A DNA stretch of 64,000 bases from Streptomyces changanensis (GCF_024600715.1 NZ_CP102332.1:2356001-2420000), one strand, 5' to 3'. Numbered from the stretch's first letter, positions 1 to 9,127 are shown. Translations and numbers: made by a program. Notes: generated from the letters alone by a model not told the origin.

Positions 1-642
1 GTCGACATGGGCGAGGCCCTCGTCAACACGACCGTCGTGGCCGGGCTGGTGGCCGTGTCGACCGTGCTGTTCTCCACGCTGGCCGGGTTCGCCTTCGCCA
101 AGCTGCCGTTCCGGGGCCGCAACGTGCTGCTGGCCCTGGTGGTCGCGACGATGACGATCCCGCCGCAGCTCAGCGTCATCCCGCTCTACCAGATCATCAC
201 CGACCTGGGCTGGGTGGACCAGCTGCAGTCGGTGGTCCTGCCGTCGCTGGTCGCCGCGTTCGGCGTGTTCTTCATGCGGCAGTACCTGCTGGAGGCGCTG
301 CCCGTCGAACTGGTCGAGGCGGCGCGGGTGGACGGCGCGCACAGCCTGCGGATCATCTGGCACGTGGTGTTCCCGGTCGCGCGGCCCGCGATGGCCGTCC
401 TCGGCATGCTCGTCTTCGTCCAGGCGTGGAACGACTTCTTCTGGCCGTTCATCGCGCTGACCCCGGACGGGAACCCGACGCTCCAGGTCGCGCTCGCCGG
501 TCTGGGCTCCGGCAACCACACCATCAACCAGGCCGTCGTGCTGACGGGCGCGCTGATCTCCACCGTGCCCCTGCTGCTGGTCTTCGCGCTGCTCGGCAAG
601 CACATCGTGGGCGGCATCACCTCGGGCGCGGTCAAGAGCTGA
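1..642 (+). CDS. cebG: Carbohydrate ABC transporter permease, CebG-like (5' truncated by window edge)
   Basis: Inner-membrane permease of the MalG/CebG type that would import cello-oligosaccharides together with a CebF permease, a CebE lipoprotein and the shared MsiK ATPase. The reading frame is open to base 1 and the first Met in the window (base 7) lies in the middle of the protein, so the start is outside. About 213 residues are visible with four or more hydrophobic helices and the EAA loop ([25 protein letters not shown]), which docks the ATPase. It is followed after about 155 bases by a GH1 beta-glucosidase with a CebR-type operator, the order of the cebEFG-bglC locus of streptomycetes. 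The cebG name rests on that context; another sugar permease is possible. Confidence 0.8.
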   Translation, partial: VDMGEALVNTTVVAGLVAVSTVLFSTLAGFAFAKLPFRGRNVLLALVVATMTIPPQLSVIPLYQIITDLGWVDQLQSVVLPSLVAAFGVFFMRQYLLEALPVELVEAARVDGAHSLRIIWHVVFPVARPAMAVLGMLVFVQAWNDFFWPFIALTPDGNPTLQVALAGLGSGNHTINQAVVLTGALISTVPLLLVFALLGKHIVGGITSGAVKS

Positions 643-781
643 CGCGCGCCGCCCGGCACCGCCTCGCATCACGCCGCGCCGCACCGCCGCACCGCCGCAC
701 CGCACCCCGCACACCGCACCGCCGCACCCCGCACCGCACCGCCGGTCCGGCACCCATCACGTCACTCCTTCCTACCCGCGT
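643..781. other. Spacer between cebG and bglC, CA/GC-rich simple sequence
   Basis: No gene. The stretch at about 672-740 is a degenerate repeat of cgccgcaccgcac-like units. It separates the permease from the operator at the start of bglC, so bglC may be read both by read-through and from its own promoter. Confidence 0.6.
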
Positions 782-795
782 TGGGAGCGCTCTCC
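782..795. promoter_or_regulatory. CebR-type operator overlapping the bglC ribosome-binding region
   Basis: The sequence tgggagcgctctcc matches 12 of 14 positions of the palindromic LacI-family site TGGGAGCGCTCCCA bound by the cellobiose-sensing repressor CebR. It ends one base before the bglC ATG at 797, so a bound repressor would cover the 5' untranslated region itself. The match is seen; CebR as the protein is inferred from family knowledge. Confidence 0.75.
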
Positions 796-796
796 T

Positions 797-2236
797 ATGA
801 CTGCGTCCGAAGCCCGGCCGCTCACCGCGACCCGCCACTTCCCGCCCGGTTTCCTCTGGGGGGCCGCCACCGCCGCGTACCAGATCGAGGGCGCCTCGGC
901 CGAGGACGGCCGTACGCCCTCCATCTGGGACACCTTCTCCCACACGCCGGGGAAGGTGTTCGGCGGCCACACCGGTGACGTGGCCGTCGACCACTACCAC
1001 CGCTTCCGCGACGACGTCCGGCTGATGCGGGAGCTGGGCCTCACGGCCTACCGCTTCTCCGTCTCCTGGTCGCGGGTGCAGCCCACCGGGCGGGGCCCCG
1101 CCGTGCAGAAGGGCCTCGACTTCTACCGGGCCCTCGTCGACGAGCTGCTCGACGCCGGCATCCGGCCCGCCCTGACCCTGTACCACTGGGACCTGCCGCA
1201 GGAGCTGGAGGACGCGGGCGGCTGGCCGGAGCGGGCCACCGCCGAGCGGTTCGGCGCGTACGCGGCGCTCGTCGCGGACGCGCTCGGCGACCGGGTGGAG
1301 CGCTGGACGACCCTCAACGAGCCCTGGTGCACCGCCTTCCTCGGGTACGGCTCCGGCGTCCACGCGCCCGGCCGCACCGACCCCGTCGCCGCCCTGCGCG
1401 CCGCGCACCACCTGAACCTCGCCCACGGCCTCGGCGTGCAGGCGCTGCGCGCGGCGCTGCCGCCGCGCGCCGAGGTGGGCGTGTCGCTCAACCTGCACGA
1501 GGTCCGGCCGCTGACGAACGCGCCCGGCGACCTGGACGCGGCCCGCCGCATCGACGCGGTCGGCAACCGCGTGTGGCTGGGGCCGATGCTCGACGGCGCC
1601 TACCCGGAGGACCTGCCGGCCGACACGGCGCGCCTCACGGACTGGTCGTTCGTCCGGCCCGGCGACACGGCGACGGCGCACCAGCCGCTGGACTTCCTGG
1701 GCGTCAACTACTACACGCCGACCCTGGTGTCCGCGGGCGGCGACGGGTCGGCCGGCGGCGACGGCGGGCACGGCGGCGGGACGTCGTCGCCGTGGCCGGC
1801 CGCGGACGAGGTGGCCTTCCACCAGCCGCCCGGCGACCTCACCGCGATGGGCTGGTCGGTGGACGCCTCCGGCCTGTACGACCTGCTGACGCGGCTGTCG
1901 CGCCGGTACCCGGAACTGCCGCTGTACGTCACGGAGAACGGCGCCGCGTACGAGGACGCGGTCGGGGCGGACGGCGCCGTCCACGACCCGGAGCGCATCG
2001 CCTACGTCCACGCCCACCTGGAGGCGGTGCACCGGGCCGTGGAGGGCGGCGCGGACGTGCGCGGGTACTTCCTGTGGTCGCTGCTGGACAACTTCGAGTG
2101 GGCGTACGGGTACGACAAGCGGTTCGGCGCCGTGCACGTCGACTACGACACACAGGTCCGCACCCCGAAGGCGAGCGCCCACTGGTACGGGCGGGTCGCG
2201 CGCAGCGGCGAACTGCCGGAGCTGCCGGGGGCGTGA
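797..2236 (+). CDS. bglC: GH1 beta-glucosidase (cellobiose hydrolysis)
   Basis: Cytoplasmic family-1 glycoside hydrolase of 479 residues, the normal length for GH1, hydrolysing imported cellobiose/cellotriose to glucose. The N-terminal GH1 signature region ([19 protein letters not shown]) is present, the acid/base Glu lies in TLNEPW and the nucleophile Glu in YVTENGAAY; the C-terminal [14 protein letters not shown] is typical. There is no signal peptide. A Gly/Asp-rich loop near residues 312-330 is slightly longer than usual. It follows the CebG-like permease and carries a CebR-type operator immediately upstream, so it is probably derepressed by cello-oligosaccharides. A 16-bp hairpin follows the stop. 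Confidence 0.93.
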   Translation: MTASEARPLTATRHFPPGFLWGAATAAYQIEGASAEDGRTPSIWDTFSHTPGKVFGGHTGDVAVDHYHRFRDDVRLMRELGLTAYRFSVSWSRVQPTGRGPAVQKGLDFYRALVDELLDAGIRPALTLYHWDLPQELEDAGGWPERATAERFGAYAALVADALGDRVERWTTLNEPWCTAFLGYGSGVHAPGRTDPVAALRAAHHLNLAHGLGVQALRAALPPRAEVGVSLNLHEVRPLTNAPGDLDAARRIDAVGNRVWLGPMLDGAYPEDLPADTARLTDWSFVRPGDTATAHQPLDFLGVNYYTPTLVSAGGDGSAGGDGGHGGGTSSPWPAADEVAFHQPPGDLTAMGWSVDASGLYDLLTRLSRRYPELPLYVTENGAAYEDAVGADGAVHDPERIAYVHAHLEAVHRAVEGGADVRGYFLWSLLDNFEWAYGYDKRFGAVHVDYDTQVRTPKASAHWYGRVARSGELPELPGA

Positions 2237-2238
2237 GG

Positions 2239-2282
2239 CCGCGCGCTCCGGCCGGGGTGGGGGTGTCGGCCGGAGCGCGCGG
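2239..2282 (+). terminator. Terminator hairpin of bglC
   Basis: Perfect 16-bp inverted repeat (2239-2254 with 2267-2282, ccgcgcgctccggccg and its complement) with a 12-base loop, starting two bases after the bglC stop. There is no U-tract, as is common in streptomycetes. Confidence 0.8.
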
Positions 2283-2295
2283 TGCAGGGGGTGCC

Positions 2296-2328
2296 GGGGG
2301 CGCCGGGGCGGGGTGCCCCGGCGCCCCC
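2296..2328 (-). terminator. Terminator hairpin of the GH18 gene
   Basis: A second perfect inverted repeat, 14 bp (2296-2309 with 2315-2328), lies just beyond the stop of the minus-strand GH18 gene at 2338. The two hairpins insulate the convergent genes. Confidence 0.75.
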
Positions 2329-2337
2329 GGGGGCCGG

Positions 2338-3843
2338 TCAGCGGTAGGCGGCGAACGCCCGGGTGAAGGCGAGCGGCTGCTGGAGGATGGAGCTGCACGT
2401 CGCGTCGGCGTGGCCGACCTCGCCCGCGGGGCACTGCTTGTCCCGGGTCGAGGACCACATCGACAGCCAGCCGAGCCCCTTCGACCGGGCGAAGTCCACC
2501 AGCTCGGTCGCGTCGTCGACGCGGAAGACCTCCGTCGTGACGTCGTTGACGCCGATCATCGGGGTGACGGCCACCGTCTTCCACGCGGCCGCGTCGGACA
2601 GCCCGAGCACGCCCTTGAGCTGCGCCTGCGTCGCCGTGGCCGCCTGGACCGCGTAGCGGCCCATGTCGCCGGCGTAGGCCGGGCCGTAGTCCATCGCCAT
2701 GATGTTGACGGCGTCGACGCGGACGCCGTTGCGGCGGGCGTCGGCGAGGAGGTCCACGCCCGGCTGCGTCAGGCCCTCCGGCATGACCGGCAGCGTGAAC
2801 GACACGTCGAGGTCCGGGTGGGTCTTCTGGAGCCGGGCGATGGCCTGGGCCCGGCGGGTGTTGGCGGCGGCGTCGGGCAGGGCGGCGCCCTCGACGTCGA
2901 AGTCGACCTTGGTGAGCCGGTACGCGTCGACGACCTTGCCGTACGCGGCGGTCAGCTCGGCGGTCGTCGCGCAGTTCAGGGCCAGTTCACGGCCCGCGGC
3001 GCCGCCGAACGACACGCGTACGTCGCCGCCCGCGGCGCGCAGGGCGCCGATCTGCGCGGCGACCCGGTCGTCGGCGAGTGCGGTGACGCCGCCCCAGCGC
3101 GGCTCGCAGCCGCCGCCGGCGGTGACGAAGGCCAGGTTGAACTGCTTGACGCCGGTCTTCGCCGCGGTGTCCAGCAGGTCGTACGCCGGGTACAGGGAGG
3201 TGTCGACGTACGGCGCGAAGCGCGCGCCGGCCGCCGGGGCGCCGGTGGGCGCGGGGGTGGTGGGGGCCGTCGCCGTCGGGGTCGGCACGGCCGTGGGGGT
3301 GGGGGTGGTCGTCGGGGAGGCGGTCGGCGTGGGCGGCGCGGTGGTGCCGGGGCCGGTGGTGGGCTGCCCGGTGGGTCGGCCGGTGGGGAGCGGCGTCGTA
3401 CCGGGACCGGCGGAGCACGCGACCCGGTCGATGAGGCAGCCCGTCGGGTCGCCCGCCGCGCCGCCGTCCGCGCCGGTGACGAAGCCGACGCCGACCGAGG
3501 CGCCCGGCGCGAGGTCCCGGTTCCAGCTCTCGGGCTCCACCGTCACGTGCCGTCCCTCGACGGTGTGCCGGCCGTTCCACAGCGAGGTCAGACGCGTCCC
3601 CGCGGGCAGGTCGAACTCCAGCTTCCAGCCCGAACGGGCCGCGCCGGTGGTGTTGGTGACGACGTACTGGCCGGTGTAGCCGCCCGCCCAGGAGCTGGTC
3701 CGGGTGTACGCGGCGCTGACGCCGGCGGCCTGCGCCGTGCCGGTGAACGCGAACGCCGTGCCCGCGGCCACCGCCGCCGCGACCAGCGCGCCGACCGCCT
3801 TCGCCCTGCCGCCGGCCCTGCGCCGGTGCGTGGTCGTTCCCAT
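2338..3843 (-). CDS. Secreted CBM2-like plus GH18 chitinase/ENGase-like hydrolase
   Basis: Predicted secreted protein of 501 residues. The start is ATG at 3843 (MGTTTHRRR), preceded by a gaggcagg ribosome site; a longer in-frame reading to 3924 is unsupported. A signal peptide (residues 1-38, ending TGTAQAAG) leads into a CBM2-type beta-sandwich (about 40-140: SWAGGYTGQYVVTN, SGWKLEFDLPAGT), a Pro/Thr linker of about 50 residues, then a GH18 barrel whose catalytic motif reads KVDFDVEGA (DxDxE). Aromatic residues of classical chitinase subsites are few, so the substrate may be chitin or another GlcNAc polymer. No DasR-like site was seen upstream, unlike the second GH18 gene at 24825-26546. Confidence 0.85.
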   Translation of the reverse strand: MGTTTHRRRAGGRAKAVGALVAAAVAAGTAFAFTGTAQAAGVSAAYTRTSSWAGGYTGQYVVTNTTGAARSGWKLEFDLPAGTRLTSLWNGRHTVEGRHVTVEPESWNRDLAPGASVGVGFVTGADGGAAGDPTGCLIDRVACSAGPGTTPLPTGRPTGQPTTGPGTTAPPTPTASPTTTPTPTAVPTPTATAPTTPAPTGAPAAGARFAPYVDTSLYPAYDLLDTAAKTGVKQFNLAFVTAGGGCEPRWGGVTALADDRVAAQIGALRAAGGDVRVSFGGAAGRELALNCATTAELTAAYGKVVDAYRLTKVDFDVEGAALPDAAANTRRAQAIARLQKTHPDLDVSFTLPVMPEGLTQPGVDLLADARRNGVRVDAVNIMAMDYGPAYAGDMGRYAVQAATATQAQLKGVLGLSDAAAWKTVAVTPMIGVNDVTTEVFRVDDATELVDFARSKGLGWLSMWSSTRDKQCPAGEVGHADATCSSILQQPLAFTRAFAAYR

Positions 3844-4047
3844 CGATGTGCCTGCCTCGTGTACGGGTGGGGGGTGGACGCGGCAGCACGCTAGCCGCCA
3901 CCGACCGGACAAAACGGCCGCCAAGGGCGGGGCTCGGTGATCTTAGGCTCCGCTTAAGGAAGCCATGGGCGTGGATTAAAGGTGGAGGACCAGCCGGCGG
4001 TCGCGGCCCCGCCTCCCCCGCCGGGGCCGCTGTGCGAAGATCCCCCG

Positions 4048-5202
4048 GTGCAACCGATCACCGCTGAAGACCCCTCCTGGATAGGCCCCTACCGTCTCCT
4101 CGGCCGGCTCGGGGCGGGGGGCATGGGCCGTGTGTACCTCGCCCGCAGCGAGGGTGGTCGTACCGTCGCCGTGAAGCTGGTCCTGGCGGAGCTGGCCCAG
4201 GACGCCGAGTTCCGGCGGAGGTTCGCGCAGGAGGTGTCCGCCGCGCGGCGGGTCGGCGGCCAGTGGACCGCCCCGGTGCTGGACGCCGACACCGGCGCCG
4301 CGGTGCCGTGGGTGGCGACGGGGTACGTGCCGGGCCCCTCCCTCACGCAGGTCGTCGGCGAGGACCACGGGCCGCTGCCCGACACGTCCGTGCGGGCCCT
4401 GGCGAGCGGGCTGTCCCAGGCGTTGGCGGCCATCCACGCGGTCGGCCTCGTCCACCGCGACCTGAAGCCGTCGAACATCCTGGTCACGGTCGACGGGCCG
4501 CGCGTCATCGACTTCGGCATCGCCCGCGCGCTGGACGGGCTCGCCGCCACGGGCGACGTCCGCACGCAGACCGGCGTGATGGTGGGCTCCCCCGGCTTCA
4601 TGTCGCCCGAGCAGGTCCGCGGCCAGGCGGTCACGCCCGCGTCCGACGTCTTCTGCCTGGGCGCGGTCCTCGCGTACGCGGCGACGGGACGCACCCCGTT
4701 CGGCGGTGCCGACAGCGGCGTCCACAGCCTGCTGTACCGGATCGCGCAGGAGGACCCGGACCTCGACGGCGTCCCGTCGGCGGTGGCCGGGCTGGTCCGG
4801 GCGTGCCTGGTGAAGGACCCGGCGGGCCGGCCGACGGTCGCCGAGCTCGTCGAGGCCACGCGGGACGCCGAACCGGCGGGCGCGTGGCTGCCCGGGGCGC
4901 TCCTGGCGCAGCTCGGCCGGCGTGCCGCGCAGCTGCTTGACGCGGAGGCGCCCGCCGCGGCGGGCGCCCACCCTTCGACGCGGCTGTCGGCGCCCGCACC
5001 GCCGGCGCCGTTCCCGACGCAGGGCCCGGCCCCCTCGCCGTACGGGCCGACCGCCTTCGGCACGCCGCCGCCCGGGCCGGGCCCGTACGCCCCGCCGCAC
5101 TCCGGCCCGTACGGGCCGCCCGTCCAGCCCTACGCGCCCACCCCCGTGCCGGTGCCCGCGCCCGCGCCGGCACCGCGCAGGAGCGGGGGCGCACGGCGCT
5201 GA
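4048..5202 (+). CDS. Ser/Thr protein kinase, catalytic part (likely frameshifted from its sensor domain)
   Basis: Hanks-type kinase. I place the start at GTG 4048 (VQPITAEDPSWIGPYRLLG) because the kinase fold begins there; GTG 3982 is an alternative adding 22 Pro-rich residues. Visible motifs are the Gly-loop LGAGGMGRVYLAR, the ATP-binding Lys in VAVKLV, the catalytic loop VHRDLKPSN, the Mg site VIDFGIAR and APE-like MSPEQVRG. A Pro-rich juxtamembrane segment (about residues 305-375) follows, then the frame stops at 5202 just where a membrane helix is expected. That helix and an extracellular domain follow at once in another frame (next entry); one extra G in the G5 run at 5185-5189 would join them. 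True frameshift, sequencing error and programmed slippage cannot be told apart here. Confidence 0.85.
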   Translation: MQPITAEDPSWIGPYRLLGRLGAGGMGRVYLARSEGGRTVAVKLVLAELAQDAEFRRRFAQEVSAARRVGGQWTAPVLDADTGAAVPWVATGYVPGPSLTQVVGEDHGPLPDTSVRALASGLSQALAAIHAVGLVHRDLKPSNILVTVDGPRVIDFGIARALDGLAATGDVRTQTGVMVGSPGFMSPEQVRGQAVTPASDVFCLGAVLAYAATGRTPFGGADSGVHSLLYRIAQEDPDLDGVPSAVAGLVRACLVKDPAGRPTVAELVEATRDAEPAGAWLPGALLAQLGRRAAQLLDAEAPAAAGAHPSTRLSAPAPPAPFPTQGPAPSPYGPTAFGTPPPGPGPYAPPHSGPYGPPVQPYAPTPVPVPAPAPAPRRSGGARR

Positions 5203-5204
5203 TC

Positions 5205-5993
5205 GTGGTCGGCTCGGTCGTCGGCGGCATCCTGCTGGTGCCGGTGCTGCTCTTCCTGATCGGCCTCCTCGTCAACAAGGGCGGTGAGGAGACACCCGAG
5301 ATCCGCAAGATCGAGGGCGCCGTCCCCGACGCGTACCTCGGCTCGTGGGAAGGCATGATCCGCACGGACTCGGACCGGGAGCTGCACGGGCGGTTCGAGG
5401 TGGTGCAGGGCGAGAAGGGCATGCGGGTCGCCACGGTCACGCTGACCGGCCCCACCGCGCTCTGCGAGGGCGAGAGCCCGCTCGCGTCCGTCGACGACCG
5501 GCGGATCTCCCTGGGCGCGGGCGTCCGGAAGACGGCCGTGCCGAAGGGGGCGGAGCAGTGCACGCCGCCCCCGCCGCTGACGCTCGCCACGCGCACCGAC
5601 GGCAAGTTGGACTGGGAGATGGGCGGCGCGAAGGCCGTCCTCGAACCGGCCACGACCAGCGAGGCCGCGGTGCACCCGAAGTTCCTCGGCACGTGGCGGC
5701 TGGACACGCCGGGGGAGGACGACCGGCTGAAGCTCACCGTCACCCAGGGCCGGTTCGGGAAGAGGGTCGCCACCGCCACCGGCTCCGGCCGGCACGCGGA
5801 GTGCGCCTGGATCTCGGTCCTGACCGGCGCCCACAGCGACCGGCTCGTCCTCAGCCCGCTCGAACCCGGCAGCGCCGCCTGCCCCGTGCGCGGCCGCATG
5901 GTCCTCACCCCGGCCGGGGAGGGCAAGCTCTACGTCGCCCGCGCCGACCGCGAGGGCGGCGGCATGGAGGAACTCACCCGCGTGACCCCCTGA
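5205..5993 (+). CDS. Transmembrane and extracellular domain, probably the C-terminal half of the upstream kinase
   Basis: A 262-residue frame beginning at GTG 5205. It opens with a transmembrane helix (VVGGILLVPVLLFLIGLLV) followed by about 235 extracellular residues containing two similar units (YLGSWEGMIRTDSD and FLGTWRLDTPGEDD), each followed by basic and hydrophobic strands and a conserved Cys pair, so it looks like a duplicated beta-sandwich sensor. Upstream in this frame the sequence reads GRTALIVVGS, a smooth continuation of the kinase tail. No separate ribosome site is evident. Best interpreted as the C-terminus of the kinase after a one-base frameshift; it could also be translated by coupling. 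Confidence 0.7.
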   Translation: MVGSVVGGILLVPVLLFLIGLLVNKGGEETPEIRKIEGAVPDAYLGSWEGMIRTDSDRELHGRFEVVQGEKGMRVATVTLTGPTALCEGESPLASVDDRRISLGAGVRKTAVPKGAEQCTPPPPLTLATRTDGKLDWEMGGAKAVLEPATTSEAAVHPKFLGTWRLDTPGEDDRLKLTVTQGRFGKRVATATGSGRHAECAWISVLTGAHSDRLVLSPLEPGSAACPVRGRMVLTPAGEGKLYVARADREGGGMEELTRVTP

Positions 5994-6373
5994 CCGACGC
6001 ACGCCCGACGCCCGGCCGCGGGGCATAGGCCGCCGGTGCGGGTACGGCCGCCGGTGCGGGCCGCGGATGCCGGGTGCGGGCCGCGACTGCCGGGCGCGCG
6101 TGGCGGCTTGGGCCGCCGGGTGCGGGTCACGGGTACCTGGTGCGGGTGCCGCCTGCCGGTGCGGGCCACGGCTGCCAGTGCGGGTCGCGGCTGTCGGGTG
6201 CGCGTGGCGGTCCGGGCCGCCGGGTGCGGGTCGCGGCTGCCCGGTCGGGGGTGGCGGGGCCGTCGCCCGACCTGCGCCCGACGCCCGGCGCCCTGCCGCC
6301 GGGCGCGGGTGGCGGCTGTCGGGCGCGCGTGGCGGCCTGGGCCTGCCGGCCGGGGCCCGTCCGGGGTGGTCGG
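5994..6373. other. Non-coding, degenerate GC repeat region
   Basis: About 380 bases without a supportable gene. From about 6040 to 6350 it is built of diverged 15-25 base units such as ggtgcgggtcgcggctgccg and gcgcgtggcggc. It lies between the convergent sensor-domain frame and the histidine kinase and may hold a weak terminator. Confidence 0.6.
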
Positions 6374-7771
6374 TCAGCGGCCGGGGCCGCGGCGGGGGGC
6401 CGTCCGCCGCCCGCGCCGGCCGCGCCGCCCGCCCGGGTCCGGGCGGTGGCCGTCCAGGCCGAGCCGGACCCGGACCTCCGTGCCGCCGAGGACGGAGCGG
6501 CCGATGCGGACGTCGCCGCCGGTCGACTCGGCGACCCGGCGCACGATGTCCAGCCCGAGCCCCGTCGAGCCGTCCCGCGCGCCGCTGTTGCCGCGGGCCA
6601 GGGCGGCGAGCGGGTCGGCTATGCCCGGCCCGGCGTCCGAGACGAGCACGATGACGGCGTCGTCGCCGTTGTGGACGTCGACCGAGAAGGCGGTGCCCTC
6701 CGGCGTGTGCCGGAAGACGTTGCCGAGCAGCGCGTCCAGCGCCGCCGCCAGGTCGGGGCGGGCGACCGGGACCCGTACGGGTCGCTCCACGCCGGCCAGC
6801 CGCACCGTGCGGCCCTCGTCCTCGGCGAGCGCCGACCAGAACGCCATCCGGTCGCGGACCACCTCGGAGACGTCGCAGCCGGCGCCCGGCCCCGCCGCCC
6901 GCGTCTGCGGCTTTGCCTCCCGGGCGGTACGGATGATCGTGTCGACCTCCCGCTCCAACTGCTCGACGGCCGCCCGCGTCTGGTCGGCGGCCGGGCCGTC
7001 GCCGAGGGAGGCGGCGTTGAGGCGCAGCACCGTCAGCGGGGTGCGCAGCCGGTGCGACAGGTCGGCGGCGAGCTCCCGCTCGTTGGCGAGGAGCCGGACG
7101 ACCTGGTCGGCCATCGCGTTGAACGCGACGGCCGCGGCCCGCAGTTCCGCGGGCCCGTCCTCCGGTACGCGGGCGCCGAGCCGGCCCTCGCCGAGGTCGT
7201 GGGCGGCGCGGGCGAGGCGCTGCGCGGGCCGCACCGTCCGTACGCCGAGCCGGTCGGCGACGGCGACCGACCCGACGACGAGGGCGGCGCCCACCCCGGC
7301 GAGGACCAGCCAGGCGGTGGTGAGGCCGCGGGTCAGCTCGCCCTCGGGGACGAACACCTCGACGACGGCGATCTGCCCGGTGCCGAGCGCGGTCGGCTGG
7401 AGCAGCACCGAGCCGCCCGCCACGTCCGTCACCGAGGCGCGCGGCACCCGCCGTACGGTGTCCAGGTCGGCGGCCGTGGCCCGGCCCGTGCCGATCCGCA
7501 CGTCCCGCGCGCCGGGCCGACCGGGCGACGCGGGGACGTGGACGGCCATGCGGCCGTCGGCGCCCGCCTGGGTGGAGGCGACGGCCCGCTCCAGCGCGGA
7601 CCGGTCGGTGGTGACGGACAGGGTGGGGCCGATCGCGGCGGCCTGCCGTTCGGCGTTGCCGAAGGCCCGGTCGCGGGCCAGCTCCTGGGTGACGAGTCCG
7701 AGGGGGACGGCGAAGGCGATCACGACCATCGTCGTGACCGCCAGCGCCACCCTGACGAGCGCCCACCTCAC
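6374..7771 (-). CDS. Two-component sensor histidine kinase
   Basis: Membrane sensor kinase of 465 residues, starting at GTG 7771 (VRWALVRVAL), which overlaps the stop of the response regulator as GTGA. A first helix (residues about 5-27), an extracytoplasmic sensor of about 130 residues and a second helix (TTAWLVLAGVGAALVVGSVAV) are followed by a HAMP region, the phospho-acceptor box ADLSHRLRTPL, the N box LLGNVFRHTPEG and ATP-lid motifs DAGPGI and STGLGLDIV. The His and ATP-binding residues are intact. Translationally coupled to the OmpR-type regulator upstream. The signal is unknown. The last 25 residues are Arg/Gly/Pro-rich. Confidence 0.9.
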   Translation of the reverse strand: MRWALVRVALAVTTMVVIAFAVPLGLVTQELARDRAFGNAERQAAAIGPTLSVTTDRSALERAVASTQAGADGRMAVHVPASPGRPGARDVRIGTGRATAADLDTVRRVPRASVTDVAGGSVLLQPTALGTGQIAVVEVFVPEGELTRGLTTAWLVLAGVGAALVVGSVAVADRLGVRTVRPAQRLARAAHDLGEGRLGARVPEDGPAELRAAAVAFNAMADQVVRLLANERELAADLSHRLRTPLTVLRLNAASLGDGPAADQTRAAVEQLEREVDTIIRTAREAKPQTRAAGPGAGCDVSEVVRDRMAFWSALAEDEGRTVRLAGVERPVRVPVARPDLAAALDALLGNVFRHTPEGTAFSVDVHNGDDAVIVLVSDAGPGIADPLAALARGNSGARDGSTGLGLDIVRRVAESTGGDVRIGRSVLGGTEVRVRLGLDGHRPDPGGRRGRRGRRTAPRRGPGR

Positions 7772-8457
7772 CGAGGCGGCTCCAGCTTCACGCCGACGCC
7801 CCTCAGGGTGTGCAGGTAGCGGGGGGCGGCGGCGGTCTCGCCCAGCTTCCGGCGCAGCCACGACAGATGGACGTCGATCGTCTGGTCGTCCCCGTACGCC
7901 TGCTGCCACACCTCGGCGAGGAGTTCCCGGCGCGGGACGACGACGCCGGGCCGCCCGGCGAGGAACGCCAGCAGGTCGAACTCCCGGCGCGTCAGGTCCA
8001 GGGGGTGGCCATCGAGTTCGGCGCGGCGCTGCAGCGGATCGACGGCGAGGCCACCGACGCGGAGGACCGTGTCCGGGCCGGTCTCCCCGGCACCGCCCCG
8101 CGCGCGCCGCAGGATGGCGGCGATCCGCGCGGACAGGTGCTCCACGGAGAACGGCTTGGTGAGGTAGTCGTCGGCGCCGTCGTTGAGGAGCCGGACGATC
8201 TCCGCCTCGTCGTCCCGGGCCGTCGCGATGATCACGGGTACGTCGGTGACGCCGCGCAGCATCTTCAGCGCCTCCGCCCCGTCCAGATCGGGCAGACCGA
8301 GGTCGAGGATGACCACGTCGAACCGGTTGTGGGCCACCTCGCGCAGCGCCTCCAGGGCCGTGCCGACGCTCCGCACGGTGTGGGAGGCGTCGGCCAGGTG
8401 CCGGATGAGGGCGGAGCGCACGAACTGGTCGTCCTCGACCACGAGCACACTTGCCAT
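7768..8457 (-). CDS. OmpR/PhoB-family response regulator
   Basis: 229-residue response regulator; ATG 8457 (MASVLVVEDDQ) is chosen over an in-frame GTG nine bases upstream because the receiver fold begins there. The receiver domain shows the acidic pair EDD, the phospho-acceptor Asp in VVILDLGLPDLDG, the Thr/Ala switch in IIATARDD and the Lys in YLTKPF. The C-terminal winged helix (LTRREFDLLAFLA, TIDVHLSWLRRKLG, LHTLRGVGVKLE) is complete. First gene of a two-gene operon with the overlapping kinase; probably activates a cell-envelope regulon, but no target is evident from sequence. Confidence 0.93.
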   Translation of the reverse strand: MASVLVVEDDQFVRSALIRHLADASHTVRSVGTALEALREVAHNRFDVVILDLGLPDLDGAEALKMLRGVTDVPVIIATARDDEAEIVRLLNDGADDYLTKPFSVEHLSARIAAILRRARGGAGETGPDTVLRVGGLAVDPLQRRAELDGHPLDLTRREFDLLAFLAGRPGVVVPRRELLAEVWQQAYGDDQTIDVHLSWLRRKLGETAAAPRYLHTLRGVGVKLEPPR

Positions 8458-8526
8458 GGGCGGCACCGTACGCCATCAGGCGGAATGAGCGGGACCGTCG
8501 TTGACGCCGTGGCCGTGTGGTGCAGT

Positions 8527-9126
8527 ATGGCCCGGATGCGAAGAGGACTGGTCCATGCCCTGGCGTGGTCGCTCGCCACGGGCGCGGCGGTCACCCTCTC
8601 GTGGTGGGGCGTGCACACGGTCCTGGCGGGCAGCGTCTACGACCGGCCGAGCGCCCTGCCGCTCGCCGCGGTGACCGACGACGACCCGGCCGCGGCGCCG
8701 TCCGCGCCGCCGCGTTCGCCGGTCCGGCCGGACCCCGGCTCCCCCGCGCCGTCCGCCTTCCCGTCCGCCTCGCCGGCCCGCCCGTCGGGGCGGCCCCCGT
8801 CGCCGGCGCCGGCGGACCCGGACGGCTCGCCGTCCGCCCATCGGCCGTCCCCCGGGCCGTCGGAGCCGAACCCGCCGGACTCGTCCGGCTCGTCGGCGGG
8901 GACGGTGCGGAGTCACGTCGTCGACGGCGGCCGGGTGGCGTTCGATCTGGGCGAGACGTCGGCCGAACTCGTCTCGGCGACCCCGGCGTCCGGGTGGCGG
9001 ATGCAGGTGTGGAAGCAGGACACCTGGATCCGTGTGACGTTCACCCGGGACGGCCGGGAGGTCTCCGTGTTCTGCGTCTGGCACGACGGCCCGCCCCGCG
9101 TCGAGGTCGACGAGCGTGACGCGTAG
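8527..9126 (+). CDS. Small secreted or membrane-anchored protein with Pro/Ser-rich linker
   Basis: About 199 residues from ATG 8527 (or ATG 8536). One N-terminal helix (LVHALAWSLATGAAVTLSWWGVHTVLAG) acts as a signal peptide or anchor, followed by about 90 residues rich in Pro, Ser and Ala, then an 80-residue globular tail containing two Trp and the segment TWIRVTFTRDGREVSVFCVWHDGPP. No family recognised. It is divergent from the two-component operon, with only 69 bases between the starts, so the regulator could control it. Confidence 0.7.
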   Translation: MARMRRGLVHALAWSLATGAAVTLSWWGVHTVLAGSVYDRPSALPLAAVTDDDPAAAPSAPPRSPVRPDPGSPAPSAFPSASPARPSGRPPSPAPADPDGSPSAHRPSPGPSEPNPPDSSGSSAGTVRSHVVDGGRVAFDLGETSAELVSATPASGWRMQVWKQDTWIRVTFTRDGREVSVFCVWHDGPPRVEVDERDA

Positions 9127-9127
9127 A

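Noticed and set aside
632-2584. 650-residue open frame on the minus strand across bglC
   Set aside because: Antisense shadow of a clearly coding GH1 gene; Arg/Pro/Gly-rich with no recognisable domain, as expected from codon bias in high-GC DNA.
6036-8162. 708-residue plus-strand frame over the histidine kinase
   Set aside because: Shadow of the two-component genes on the other strand; Ser/Arg/Thr-rich and without a domain.
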